Below are positions 36,145 to 48,464 of a DNA stretch of 64,000 nucleotides, piece by piece (the first letter of the stretch is position 1; the number at the start of each line of letters is the position of its first letter). The notes under the pieces were generated by a model. That model had not been told where the DNA came from and searched no databases. It was given only the letters and a program-made list of their open reading frames with translations. The stretch spans positions 4,526,001 to 4,590,000 of the forward strand of contig PYIU01000003.1 of assembly GCA_003415625.1 (NCBI GenBank), given 5' to 3'. A program made the translations under genes and the position numbers. The stretch is from Aquanectria penicillioides (lineage: Eukaryota; Ascomycota; Sordariomycetes; Hypocreales; Nectriaceae).

Positions 36145-37268
36145 GGCGCACGCCGGTGGTGGCGGATGCCAGAGGACGGCGCGCGTGAGTCGACGAGGGC
36201 GGACAGTCGACCGAGGATGGACAGGAACGAGAGGGGCAGCTGGAGGATGATCCTGATGGAAGGTTCCCGTCCAAGTTTCAAGGGTCTAACGGCCTAAGAC
36301 AGGCCACGGAGCAGGTCCGTAGCACCTAGTGCTACGACCGGGGGAGCTGGGGTCTACGGCGAGGTGCGGGCCCAAGCCGAGCGGGCCAACCAGGATTATC
36401 GCGATAAGCGACGGCCAGGGCGGCGGGTGGTGCAAGGTCGGGGACACTTAAGCGACGCTATCCCACTTACTGTTTGCTGGTGTTGGCGCCGGTGGTTAAA
36501 GTACCCAAGAATAGCTCGTCGTCGGAATGTGGATGGGCGGGCGGAGCTGGGATGGGGATTGAGGATGCTGGCAAGTCAGTGGTAGTGAGTGAGTGGTGTT
36601 GGATGAGGACAGGCGTGGGCCAGCCGGGTCCAGGTTGGATGGAGCCCGTCGATTTTCTTCCTTTTCTGCCTGCTGCTGCGCCGTGTGGTATCGAGTACGC
36701 GCGGTTGGCCAGATGCTCTGGGGACAATCCGACTCCCCCGCAAACCTCGACGCGGTCCGTCCCAAGGGCAGATATACCTATTCAAGCTGGCTGAGCTGGC
36801 TGACCGGCAGTTGGCTGGCAGGCTGGATGGAATCAGATGGACATGCTTGGTGCTCCAGGCCTTGATGATTAACCTATCAATCAAAATCCCCGCCTGGACA
36901 GCTGGCCATCGCGGTTGGAGGTTGGTTTGGATGCTCAAGCATTGGCTGGGCCACGCCCCAGAAAAGCCTCGAACAGCCCAAGTCTTAGCCCGTTTCTAGG
37001 GAAAGCTCGCATCTTAGACGTAGCTTAATTGCCGCCAGCAGTGACATGTTCTTTGCGCCACTGTGGCTTGCCCGTGTTTAAGATCCCGTCCGGCTGTTGT
37101 CTTTTTACCCAGTCCATTAAGGTAGTGATCGCCGTGACGGGCCTGGGTGGACGTCCGGATTACTGGGCAGCTGGCAAGCTGCTTGCCAGCTGTCAAGCAC
37201 GTCCATAACCTCTATCCCAAGCCCCCGATCAGAGCATAGAACCTAATAGCCTAGAATTTGGTTTGTTG
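36145..37268. other. Spacer upstream of the F-box gene
   Basis: 1.1 kb between the F-box protein start and the left edge of the decayed membrane-protein gene. Frames are short, overlapping and of no recognisable family. It presumably contains the F-box promoter. Confidence 0.5.
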
Positions 37269-40200
37269 ATGCCTCAGTCAGCTTCTCATTTGCTTGCCTT
37301 CACTGTCTGTCACGCACTGAATCATGACGCCAACACACTCGCGCCCACCAACTCGTCTCAGCAGCAAGCCTTCCTTCACCCACTCTTACCTGTCACGTCT
37401 CCCATGATTCCTCCCAGAATTCGTCTCTGCCTTCTGAGCCCCGAGTTCAGAAAAGTTTTTCATCGATCTAAAAAACCTGCACGATTCAGCCCTAGTGACG
37501 AGCAATAGAAGGCCCCTCCCTCATCACCCCTCGCAAGCCCCTCAACCGCGAGCACGGCATTGCCCGGATGGTCCCCGGCTTGTCCCAGATCACGTTCACT
37601 TGATCAGCCTCAATACAACGCCAATCTGTATGAGGAACTCCCAAGATACTGTTCCGCGCCGTTCTGACCACGCACGCAGTACCACCAACCTTTGCATTAC
37701 GGGGAATCCAACCCTCCAGTCATGAAACTTCTGTCAGAGAATGCAAGTCGACCCAGCTCGTAATGACGCGCAGTGTCAACTAACCAAAGTAGTCACTGCC
37801 ATCTACGGAAAGTGAGCCCTCGTCCAGAGGCCCAAGAAATGCAGGCCACAATGCACGGTCAGCCTTCTCCTCGAAATCTGATCCATTCGCAAGTTCTGAA
37901 ACTGGAGATGATATTCCGCTCGAGGATTTTCCATCCCTGAAGAGCCAAATTCCTCGGTCTTCCACTCCAGAACCCCAGAGTTTCGTCTCAGGGTTTCCCT
38001 CCCACCTGCCCAACCACGACGTTACCCACTTCGTTGGCCGAAAACGCAGCGCCTCTCTCGACGAGGACAAGGCCCTTCAGAATGGGAGACTGTTGCTCCA
38101 GACGAGGAATTCGATGACAGTCCCCAAGTCCCACCACATCCTCTCAAGCGCAGAAAGAATTTCGAGCTCGTCTTTCACGCCCAAGAAATTCTTGACTCCA
38201 ATGTTTCCAGAAAAATAACGTCTCAAAATTGGATCGACATACAATTTTCGCGCCTCCTCGTGCACTTCCTGTCCCACCACAAAACGGGCTCCAGGATTCA
38301 CACCTCGTGTTTTCTCATTTCATTCCACCTCTAGTCTATATAGCGAGCTCGACGAGTCGAGCGTACTTCCCCGTGGGGGCCTCGGTGCCGCCAAAGAAAC
38401 GCTAGGGAACACTGATAAAACTGGACAGCCTCCAATCCGATTGCTCAACAACTCTCGCCCTGAAATTTTGAGATCCCTCTCAAAAGCTTCCAGTAGTACG
38501 AATGACGACCCATTCAAATATGACGGGGAGCACTACTCGGGATTTCTTCAGCCGTCTGCCGAGAGAGACGTCAGTGATGCACTTCATCTTGCTGGAGCAA
38601 GTTTCAGCTCAAAAGCCAACCGTCTCCGACTGGAGCAACCAGAAGATCTACCCACAGATGCAAAGAGAGGTCACAACATTACTTCTTTCTACAACGCTGC
38701 AGCCATTCGATCAACCTAGAATGTTGACGAAGAAATTAAAGTTCCCGTTATTCGAGAGCAAGCGAAGGATACACCCCGCAAGTTGGAACCCGAGCCGTCT
38801 CGCCGCCTCACGGGTGAGATTGCCACACTCATGAGGCCCAAACGCCATACTGGCACAGACGCTGACTGGCAAACGGTGACAACGGATCAACCTTCCGATT
38901 CCATGCAACAAGAATTTCATGACAGCATTATCAAGGGAACGGGGAGCAGTCTTGCTGATGTTTCAGACGCAACTGAGCGTGACTGCCCTCGCGAATATGG
39001 ATCAACCGAAAGAATCATCCAGCATCCCCAGACCAATAACATACCAGTATCATATCGACTGGCCAATGAAAGGCAGAGAAATTTGCCCGTTCTTGTTCCC
39101 AGATTCGGCTCACCAAATCCCTGTGGGTTTCCTCAGAATGCAATGCGAGGCTTCCCTCAACCTGCAGAGCTGACCCCAGGAGGTTCTTCACGCTTCTCGA
39201 ACCCCTTTCGCAGGGACTTATCGGCCAGAGACCTGTTCGCCGAAGCGTTTTACTTGATACGGTCTCCAGACGGGATAGCTATGAGACTCTCGATTCGGAT
39301 GTTAATCATCCCGTGCATGGCCCGAAAGAAGGGTCCCTTGCTTCTAACACGGACAAAAATGGACGATTTCGATGGTCACGAATTCGGGAAAACCTAGGCA
39401 GAGACCCTCCAAAGACAGCCCTCACCATCTTTGACCAGCCCCTATACCGACTAGGAATAAAGGAATCGAGCGAGTCGAAGAAATCATCGCACGTCCCCAT
39501 GACGAGTTTCTCGCAAAACTTCCTCGGCTCCATTTCCCATTGATTAGCCTGCCTGAAGCATCAATGTTGCAGCATTTTCGAAGAGAACGAGGGGAAGAAG
39601 ATCATACAGATCCAGCTGGATCATTCGCTGCCCGGGGAAGGTCAAATACTGTTAGCACAGCCGGTTCATCAATTCTACCTCAAACTCCTTCGCCAAGCCG
39701 AATTCACTTTTCGACCGGTTCTCTTGGAGAAGCGCTTCCCAGACCAGCTCCAGTGCACCACTACCACAAGGAAAACGGAGTGCTCCGAGACCGTGACTGT
39801 AAGTGAGCTCGTCATCTTTGGTGAAGGCGCTCGTATCTAATGTCTCTGTAGATAGCGAAAGAGTCAACGACATCCTGATCTCCTCCTCTGCCATACTGGC
39901 TACACCACCAGCAACTGAGCCACGAACTCCTTTCAACAAAATCTGGCACAACAGCCTTTCCCCAGAAGATGTGACTTTTTGTGAAGGACTTCCGCGGACC
40001 CGTGGGTTTTCTACCAGTACCTTGGAGAGGAGAGCCAGGAGAAACCAGAATGGGGGCATCCCTGATGGGAGTATATTTTCGCCCTCTGAAGTGGATCTTA
40101 TCGAAGCAGCCAGAGAAGACATTCTTTCCCGTCGCCGACTGCCCGATAGACAAAACAAAGGAAAAAATGTGATTTTTGGTGGGATCTTCATTCTGACTAT

Positions 40201-40392
40201 ACTTTTCCCTTTCATTGGTCTTCTTGCCATCTGGGGAAAATTTGATTCAGCCATTTCGTGTACACTCACGGGGAGACACATTCTTTGACTCCAGTGCAAA
40301 GAAGAAAATTGAAGAATCAACTCCTTGTTGAGGCAGTCCTATTTCCGGCACTGATTGTCACATTGACGGTGTACTACGCAGCACAGGGATAG
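37269..40392 (+). pseudogene. Decayed large membrane-protein gene, many frameshifts
   Basis: Coding-like pieces in all three plus frames join into one ancestral protein, roughly 900-1000 residues. The long disordered N-terminal part includes NANLYEELPRYC near 37.6 kb, SEWETVAPDEEFDD near 38.08 kb and DPFKYDGEHYSGFLQ near 38.5 kb. Further on are EEIIARPHDEFLAKLPRL near 39.5 kb and HFRRERGEEDHTDPAGSFA near 39.6 kb. A 53 nt intron (39799-39851) is well formed. The end carries FSPSEVDLIEAAREDIL and two hydrophobic helices, IFGGIFILTILFPFIGLLA and AVLFPALIVTLTVYY. Lesions: TAG at 37506-37508 and 38717-38719; frame changes near 37.67, 38.07, 38.31, 39.24 and 39.46 kb; one base missing before 40261. 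I recall similar uncharacterised C-terminally anchored proteins in Sordariomycetes; their function is unknown. The 5' end is uncertain. Confidence 0.75.
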
Positions 40393-40729
40393 AGCAACTG
40401 CATTGACGATTCTCCAGTTGGCGACGCATTACGACGGCAACGACTTCAGGAATTTGGGGATACAATTGGAGCATTAAAGGCTCGGAATACGTCGATGGGC
40501 TGCCTGTATTAATAGAATCATTTTTGAATGAGATGATACTCAAATTGGTCACCTGGAACAAGGTCATGTAACTATGTTGGATTGGCTAGGCGCGCGCACA
40601 AGCAAAATACTCAAGGGGACAAAAGCGGCTTATTCTAAGGAGAGTGATGATTTGAACGCAAGGCTTGGCAAAGATAACGTCCTCGGTCATCTGATTTCCC
40701 CCAAGAGTGTACGCAGTTCTGTAGAACTC

Positions 40730-41090
40730 TTATCGCTTGCTACCACCACCGGAGCCGCCGCTGGGTGGGGTATATGTAGAACCCCCTTGTCCGTTGTTAT
40801 AGTATGTGCTTCCACTGGGGTTGGAATAGTAATAAGAACCATCGCTGAGAAGATATTAGCTACGTCGACCAAGACAGAGATAAGGACGTCTCCGCCGCTC
40901 TATTGCAAGACTCGCCTGTTGGAGTAGTGGTATGAGTTGGAGTTGGACGCACTGGGACCGTAGTCTCGGGCGCAGTAGTGGTTCCCCTAATGCAGTATCA
41001 GTCTTGTGCGTGGATTCCAACGCCTGCCACGGGATCAAGACATGCCTGGCTGTTGGTACCACTGCTCTTGTAGGTGTAGTTGTCAGGCAT
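40730..41090 (-). CDS. Small Tyr/Ser/Asn/Gly-rich protein with GC-AG introns
   Basis: Three exons (41090-41046, 40986-40916, 40844-40730) encode 76 residues, too fragmented to show as one open frame. Translation runs MPDNYTYKSSGTNSQ, then GNHYCARDYGPSASNSNSYH, then DGSYYYSNPSGSTYYNNGQG and a Gly/Ser tail ending GGGSKR-stop. Introns of 59 and 71 nt end in TTAG and TCAG but both start with GC (GCATGT and GCGAGT) rather than GT. Phases match exactly and the joined protein is uniform, which supports the model. I recall similar small Tyr/Asn-rich conserved proteins of filamentous ascomycetes with no known role. Low-complexity Tyr-rich content could favour condensate formation; that is speculation. 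It lies tail-to-tail with the decayed membrane-protein gene. Confidence 0.72.
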
Positions 41091-42171
41091 TGTCAATACA
41101 GTTCAACTGTAGACTGAAGAGATTTGAAGATGAATGTATGTAGTCAGCGATGATGAAGACAAGTGAAGATGAGGATGGAGAGGCAAGATAAGCTGCGGGG
41201 TAAATGCGGATGCCTTAAATACCCAGAATCCGTACCCCGTTAAATGATGCTAGTCTAGAGACAAAGCAAAACTCCATGCTGGGATTAAAGTGATATTCCA
41301 TGGATTGTGCGGGCCGCGTGAGGTTTGTCCCGCATGATTGGTGGGGGTCGTCATATTGCTAGCAACCAATAAACCCAATCAGTACTAACCGGGGCTGATT
41401 AGTGCCCAGGTAGGGAGAGCGGACGGAGTTAACTTGATGGTATCATGCGATTTGAGAGACCATATCGGCAGCAAACCATATGTCATGATGAAAGATCACG
41501 GTGAAATTGAGTTCAGCCCGGGAGGACATTCGGCACTGAAGTATTTCAACCCAAACAAACGTCAAGCCAAACCTACCTGTGCTTTTGCGTCATGGTGTTA
41601 CGACATATACATACCATGTTTGAATATGAAAATTTGTAACCAAACTAAACCATGTTTGATCTCTTGACACTGAGACTCTGACTCTGTGCCGACTGAAACA
41701 CAGGGATTGTATGCGCTGAAGTCACCACCAAAAGCAACGAGACCCACAGCTTATGCCAGGCTCATCAAGTCACGAACGGGAGTTCTGCCCAGTTTCCCTC
41801 TCGTGTCTTCCATTTACGTTCAAGCCCCAGCCGTTAAATTTTTAGACCAAAAGTATTCATCTTTATTTTTAAGCTGCAGACTCTTGGGACAGGGGCCATT
41901 CGTAATGTCAAGGAGAATTGACCCGCTTGTGACGTCATCGTCACTCAATCATCTCAGTGTGAAACTGTGAAACTACAGGGTATCACTATCACTACACCAT
42001 CTGGCTCGAAGGCACTGATTAGAAATCCAATGGGCCTCATATTCACAGAAAATTCCACGTTAGGATCGTGACACCAGGGCATCGGGAGCAACACATATTC
42101 ACCCTTTTCGTCCATTGCTTGCATAGCATCAAAACTCAATTGTCTTTAAGACTCCAACAATTGATTTCATT
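41091..42171. other. AT-richer spacer
   Basis: About 1.1 kb between the small Tyr-rich protein gene and the epimerase pseudogene, which are divergently oriented. It is AT-richer than the left part of the window. No domain-bearing frame is seen. Confidence 0.5.
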
Positions 42172-43399
42172 ATGGCCCCCAAAATCTTCTTGTGAGTTCC
42201 AATGTATAACACGGCATTACCACAGTGAACTGAGCAGACTGTAGAACTGGCGCTACTGGTATTGGATCCCACATGGGCTCATGCGGTTCTCACGCTGACC
42301 CATGACTCTCAAGGCTATATCCGCGGCGCCGTCTTCACTCAACTATGCTATATCCACCATGACTACGACTATACTCTATTTGTGCGCAGTGAACAGCCCA
42401 GCAAACTTATCGCAGCAAAGTATCCCACCGTTAAATTCGTATTTGGTACTCTGGACGACGCTACAGTCATCGAGAAGGCTGCCGCCGAGGCAGATGTTGC
42501 TGTTCGTGGGTGCATTCAAGCCTGTTCGAACGACCAGAGCTGATACACGCCGTGCTAATTAGACACAGCGGATTTGGCGGATAGTACGTCGTCAGCGAAA
42601 GTAATTGCAAAGGGTATTGCTGCCGACCACACAGTGGAGAACCCTGGATACTGGACCCATTTATCCGGGACTGGAATCTTGACTTGGTATGACTTTAAAC
42701 ACGAGCGTTTTGGAGAAGCCCCTATACCCCAGGAGGCGAACGATGACCTAGAAGGCATTGGCCGGCTTCTCAACCTCCCCGACAGCGCCCCTCACCGAAT
42801 GTAGATAAAATTGTTTAGGCACCCAACTCGGATGCAGTGAAGACTCTCATTGTCTCACCACCCAATATTTATGGTGCCAGCCGCAGAGCAGTAAATACCA
42901 GGAGCGTGCAAGTTCCAAACCTTGCGCGAGCAGCCCTTCAGCCGGGCTACGCTCCCATTGTTGGCGTTGGAAAAACCGAGTGTGACAATGTTCACATTGA
43001 CGATTTAGCCGATCTCTTCGTGAGGTTTGTCGACGCAAGACAAGATTGCTCAAAACACCACAACCCGGAAACATTTGGATCGAATGGATACTTTTTTTTT
43101 TCTTAGTTCGGAACAGCTTCCATAAGTGGTCCGATGTGGCCAGATGGATTGCAGAAGAGGCGACCCGATGGGGATACCTCCCGGAAGCAGTGACAAAGTC
43201 GGTCACGCAGGACAAAGTAAGGGAAACAAAGCTTGCAACGGCAGCTACATGGGGAGTGAATCCCAAGGGCGAGGCTGAACGAGCAAAGAAGTGCTTGAGG
43301 TGGGAGCCAAAGGCGGTAGCTCTGAAGCATACAATCGCGGAGGTTGTGGAGAGAGAAGCCAGGTCCTTGGGTTTATCGCCGAAGGACTCTTCCTTTTAG
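42172..43399 (+). pseudogene. NAD-dependent epimerase/dehydratase, disabled
   Basis: Four exon blocks are visible. Exon 1 is 42172-42191 (MAPKIFL), exon 2 is 42245-42258, exon 3 is 42314-42505 and the last block runs from 42563. The 53, 55 and 57 nt introns are GT-AG. The joined start gives the Rossmann motif TGATGYI, then DYDYTLFVRSE, KFVFGTLDDATVIEKAA, HLSGTGILTWYDF and LIVSPPNIYG, typical of extended SDR proteins that oxidise or isomerise nucleotide sugars or similar substrates. Lesions: one A is missing near 42797 (the frame runs into TAG after PHR), an in-frame TAG follows at about 42816 before APNSDAVKT, and a frame change sits at the T10 run at 43092-43101 before NSFHKWSD. The normal C-terminus ends at 43399. 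The residue pattern is otherwise well kept, so loss is recent or partly a sequencing effect. Confidence 0.83.
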
Positions 43400-45020
43400 T
43401 CCTATTCGTTAGGTCAATGGGCTACAGATAGATAAGGAGGACTTTTTCTTTCTTTCTTTTTTGGTATAATTGGTGATTTACGGGGTGCTACACTGCTACC
43501 TCTTGTGGAGATACTTACTGTCTACGGTTCATAGGCTATTTGAGCAGGAAATGGACAAATTTCTGGAACAAATAAACATAAAGACAGGATATACAAGAAT
43601 ATAATATCCTAAATTAGGATTAGTGTACTAAGATAAGCTTTATTATTTGGGTCTGTCAGATTTATCTATTATGGGTTTTCTTCAATTCCAATGCGTTTTT
43701 CTTTCTTGCAGTTTGCCCCCTCACCACAGGCAACTGCGGCAAGGCGGTGTCCGATTTGCCTTCCTTTCACTGGGATTGAACCTGACACCCATTCTGCTAC
43801 ATGGAGTGTTATGATACTATGTCCAGCACTGGTTTTGACGGAAATTTGGCATTGGGTCGCGATAACACGACGGTTATCCAGGTAATGGGATTCCCCTCCC
43901 CACCATTGCAATCATGATGCTGCGGGACAAGGATTTTCATGGCGGAGGGGCACCGCTGCGCACGAACCCGGTCACCCCTCCGAACGAGGCAACAAAGCGG
44001 CAACGGTGGGCACAACCACACAGTCGCGCTGACACTGAACCGGCATAGTGCCCGAGTCGGCGTTGCCCTCAAATCAACGGAGCCACGAATACCGCCTTTG
44101 ATGATTCTTGTTTAGGCAGGGAGAAAATTCGTTCAACGGACCCTCGAGTCAGGACGGGCCTCCCGTTGCCACCGGCCGATGTGACGGCCGCTATGACATG
44201 CGGAGGGATATTGTTGAGGCGAGGCGGACAATGGGCAGTACAGTGCGCTATGGACGGCACGGGCTCGCTCGGGCCAGCAATGTTCTACAGGGTGTTGGGG
44301 AAGGGAAGGGAACGGAAGAGGAGGCTGGAGGCCGGTTCCGCTGGTCCATTGTCCATCGTCACCTGTTCTAGACTGCTGTGCTCCGTACGTACGAAGACTG
44401 TGCCTAATAGCAGAGAGGCAATGTCAACCAGGCTGTGTCACGGGCAGCTCAGGGCTCCAACCTCATCATCAGCCACAAAAAAAAAAGCACAAAATTGATC
44501 AGCCTCGGGAGGGGAGCCCAGGAAGAGGCCTGAAAGGATTGTGATGGTGCCAGGATGCGCAGAAATCATGACAGGGAGACGTCGACAGCCGACATTATTG
44601 CCTTGATACCCGAGCTCAGCAAAGCCCAAGCCAATGCGACGACAATCAAAATCCCGTCAGGCTTAGTCCGTAGAATTGGCGGGCTTCCGATTTCTCGCTC
44701 ATATCTAGACAATTTGTTGCCCCGGCGCACGCCCCAAACAACTCCGGCCGTCGCCATGACTAGACCAGGAAAAAAAAAAAAAAGAACTGGAGCCCTGAAA
44801 AAAACTCAGGCGAAAGGCGATGCCGAAAGCGGTTTAGCGGAGGGGATCTTTGGCAGCCCACTCTGCTGACCCCACTCGGCAGAAAAAGTTCAGTTCACAG
44901 GTCCCCCGAAATTTATTCTCGGGCCTTCACAAAATCTGGTTGGGAGAATTTCTTTCACCGAAACCCCACGTTCTTCCTTTCTCATCCTCTCTTCCACCAA
45001 AAGCCTTTCAGACATCCAAA
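43400..45020. other. Spacer upstream of the Hsp70 gene
   Basis: 1.6 kb. The left half is AT-rich (epimerase 3' side), and the right half holds the hsp70 promoter and leader with an A13 run near 44770. No tRNA or protein gene is supported. Confidence 0.5.
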
Positions 45021-45904
45021 ATGGCGGACGAAGTGTATGACGGTGCCATTGGCATTGATCTGGGTGAGTCTTTGCCTTCCTCTGCACATTCCCTTTGCCC
45101 TGCTTTTTGTTCTAGTCTGCTCGTTGCGCAGCGTCGCCGTCTTCGCTCGTCGTCGAGGCGAAAGAACAAGACGAGGGCAAAAATCAAAATTCACACAGAG
45201 CCACAAACTACACGCCTCAAGACCTTTTCATCAGAACCACATCAAGAAATGACGACAGACTGATATCGCTAACCACTGTCCATCACAGGTACTACCTACT
45301 CCTGCGTTGCCACGTACGAGGGTACCAATGTCGAGATCATCGCCAACGAGCAGGGTTCTTTCACCACCCCTTCTTTCGTTTCCTTCACCGACAAGGAGCG
45401 TCTGATTGGTGAGGCTGCCAAGAACAATGCTGCCATGAACCCCCGTAACACCGTCTTCGATGCCAAGTGAGTTCTCTGGTTACACGACCCGAATACCCTG
45501 AAAGCGCTCGGTTTCTAACTGGAAATTTTCTTATTCTCCAGGCGTCTGATTGGTCGCCGCTTCGATGACCCTACCGTCAAGAAGGACATCGAGTCTTGGC
45601 CCTTCAAGATTGTCGATGACAACGGCAACCCCAAGATCCAGGTCGAGTACCTGGGCGAGACCAAGACCTTCTCTCCCCAGGAGGTTTCCTCCATGGTTCT
45701 CACCAAGGTAAGATTTTTCCCCCGCCCCCGCACTAGCGAGGACTAAGGAATTTTTTTTTTTGCTAATCCCCGCCATAGATGAAGGAGACTGCCGAGACCA
45801 AGCTTGGCAAGAAGGTTGAGAAGGCCGTCATCACTGTCCCTGCCTACTTCAACGACAACCAGCGACAGGCCACCAAGGACGCCGGTGCTATCGCCGGTCT
45901 TAAC

Positions 45905-45945
<41 letters not shown>

Positions 45946-47618
45946 CTACGGTCTCGGTGCTGGCAAGTCTGAGAAGGAGCGCAACGTCCTCATCTACGAT
46001 CTCGGTGGTGGTACTTTCGATGTCTCTCTCCTCAACATCCAGGGTGGTGTCTTCACTGTCAAGGCCACCGCTGGTGACACCCACTTGGGTGGTCAGGACT
46101 TCGATACCAACCTCCTTGACCACTGCAAGAAGGACTTCAGCCGCAAGACCAAGAAGGATCTTTCCGGCGATGCCCGCGCTCTCCGTCGTCTCCGAACTGC
46201 TTGCGAGCGTGCCAAGCGTACCCTCTCCAGCGGTGCCCAGGCCACCATTGAGATTGACTCTCTCTTCGATGGTGAGGACTTCACCCTGAGCATCACCCGT
46301 GCCAAGTTCGAGGAGCTCAACGCCAAGCCCTTCGCTGGCACCCTCGAGCCCGTCGCTCAGGTCCTCAAGGACTCTGGTGTCGACAAGAGCGGCGTCGACG
46401 AGATCGTCCTTGTCGGTGGCTCTACCCGTATCCCCAAGATCCAGAAGCTCCTTACCGACTTCTTCGACGGCAAGAAGCTTGAGAAGTCTATCAACCCCGA
46501 TGAGGCTGTCGCCTACGGTGCCGCCGTCCAGGCCGGTATCCTCTCCGGCAAGGCTCAGTCCGCTGAGACCGCCGACCTTCTCCTCCTCGATGTCGTTCCC
46601 CTGTCTCTGGGTGTCGCCATGGAGGGCAACATCTTCGCTCCCGTCGTCACCCGTGGACAGACAGTGCCTTGCCTGAAAAAACGGTGGGTCTCTCTTTTCC
46701 TTTCTATGGCAATATTTCCTTTTTTTTGTTGTGTTTTGAGCTCTTTAGAGTGGTTTTTGCGCCTCGCGATGAGACAGCACTTGGTGGTGTGGCCAACCCA
46801 CCTAAAGCGGTTATTTCCATCCAGAGGTCTCCCGCATCATGCCTTGCTCCTTCCCTTCTAACTGTCTCTACTCTCGCATCATGCGCAGCTTCAAATTGGG
46901 CTGCTACGGTCAATGTCTTCGGACGTTGTCCAAGCACCGTCTATTTGTCACTCGATTTTGTCATCCATCCGTCCTTTTCATTGTCACCCAGTTCGACGTC
47001 GTCTATTTCGTCACTTCGTCTATTCTACGTTTCTACATCTGAACATCTACTAATCGCTTCAATAGAACTTTCACCACCGTTGCCGACAACCAGCAGACCG
47101 TTCAGTTCCCCGTTTTCCAGGGTGAGCGTGTCAACTGCGAGGACAACACCTCCCTGGGTGAGTTCACTCTTGCTCCTATCCCTCCCATGAGGGCTGGTGA
47201 GGCCGTCCTCGAGTGTGTCTTCGAGGTCGACGTCAACGGTATCCTCAAGGTCACCGCCACCGAGAAGACCTCTGGTCGCTCTGCCAACATCACCATCGCC
47301 AACTCCGTCGGCAAGCTGTCCACCGACGACATTGAGAAGATGGTTTCCGATGCCGAGAAGTTCAAGAACAACGACGAGGCTTTCCAGAAGAAGTTCGAGG
47401 CCAAGCAGCAGCTTGAGTCTTACATTGGCCGCGTTGAGGAGATCGTCACCGACCCCACTCTGTCCCTCAAGCTCAAGCGTGCCCAGAAGGAGAAGATCGA
47501 GACCTCCATCAGCGAGGCCATGGCCGCTCTTGAGCTCGGCGACTCCACCGCCGAGGACCTCAAGAAGGCCGAGCTTGCTATCAAGCGACTTGTCACCAAG
47601 GCTATGGCCTCCCGATAA
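45021..47618 (+). CDS. ssb1: Ribosome-associated Hsp70 of the Ssb class
   Basis: Five exons (45021-45063, 45289-45466, 45542-45707, 45779-46683, 47066-47618) encode 614 residues, the normal Ssb length. Introns are 225, 75, 71 and 382 nt. The nucleotide-binding domain shows [19 protein letters not shown] and [11 protein letters not shown]; the substrate-binding domain begins after [12 protein letters not shown]. The protein ends AMASR without the EEVD of cytosolic Ssa, and has [20 protein letters not shown] and [14 protein letters not shown], as in Ssb. With zuotin and Ssz1 (RAC), Ssb binds nascent chains at the ribosome exit tunnel. The very strong C-ending codon bias indicates high expression. 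The fourth intron, inside the substrate-binding domain, is long and T-rich. Its donor splits the Arg codon of [10 protein letters not shown] and its acceptor is AATAG at 47065. Confidence 0.97.
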
Positions 47619-48464
47619 ATGCATTCCGGGAACGGTCGTGGTATTATAGGTTAGGGGATGTGTGGCAGCGACGATTGAGCTGCCCTGGTTGCGTGGATCA
47701 GCGCAACTGGTTGAGGCCTTGGAAGAACGAGGCCACCGGCTGAGGCGATTTCTTTTTTCGATCTACGGTAATTCGGACTAAGAGATACCGAGGCACGTGA
47801 AAAGTTCTGCATGTTTGTGTGTTCATGAGTCCTCGACAGTGACGATGACTCGAGAAACTGAGTTGTCATGACGTATGAGAGATACATGGATAGTGGGCAA
47901 ATGAAGGCGGGCTCGCTAGGCCAGAGCCCTATGAGTGGACGATGGCCTTTGAATTTACGCTTAGACTCGGTAGAATGGAAAATACGGAATGATGCCTTTT
48001 TACCAACTTTGATGTTCGTCTCTCATCCCACGACTGAATCCAACGCTGTGGTTGTGATGTATATGTTCCCCTAAACACTGAGTGTGAAACTTGGTATTGG
48101 TTGATGGCTCGGATGGGGGCTGATCGCGGAACGGAGGAATTATTCTGGCGGACCGCACCAACCCCAATCCCAACCCCGCTCAATGTCATCAACACCGATA
48201 CATTGGCACGGGATGATGAGTTTACTCATTGCATGACTGAAGTTCAGGCTCATCAAAATGTCAGTAGGGATATTGCCAAGTGGAGCGGCTCTTCTATTCA
48301 ACGACATAGGATTAATCAGGCGGACAGCATCGCGGTCGTGCTGCTATCTTTATTTCCGATGCGCACAAGCGGCCAGAAGCTAGCTGCCAAGTCAGCTCTG
48401 AACCTACGCATCCTTGCTACTTACACTCTGCCTCCTCACCGCAGCTCCATCATTGAACATAGGT
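47619..48464. other. Spacer between hsp70 and F-box-like gene
   Basis: About 850 bases containing the hsp70 3' UTR and the promoter of the next plus-strand gene. No coding frame with recognisable content was seen. Confidence 0.55.

Noticed and set aside
40574..40927. 117-residue plus-strand frame opposite the small Tyr-rich gene
   Set aside because: It is explained as antisense to the exons and introns of the minus-strand 76-residue gene, which gives a coherent low-complexity protein.
43720..43800. Possible tRNA (GGGATTGAACC-like box)
   Set aside because: The flanking bases do not form a T-arm or acceptor stem, and no A box lies at the right distance.
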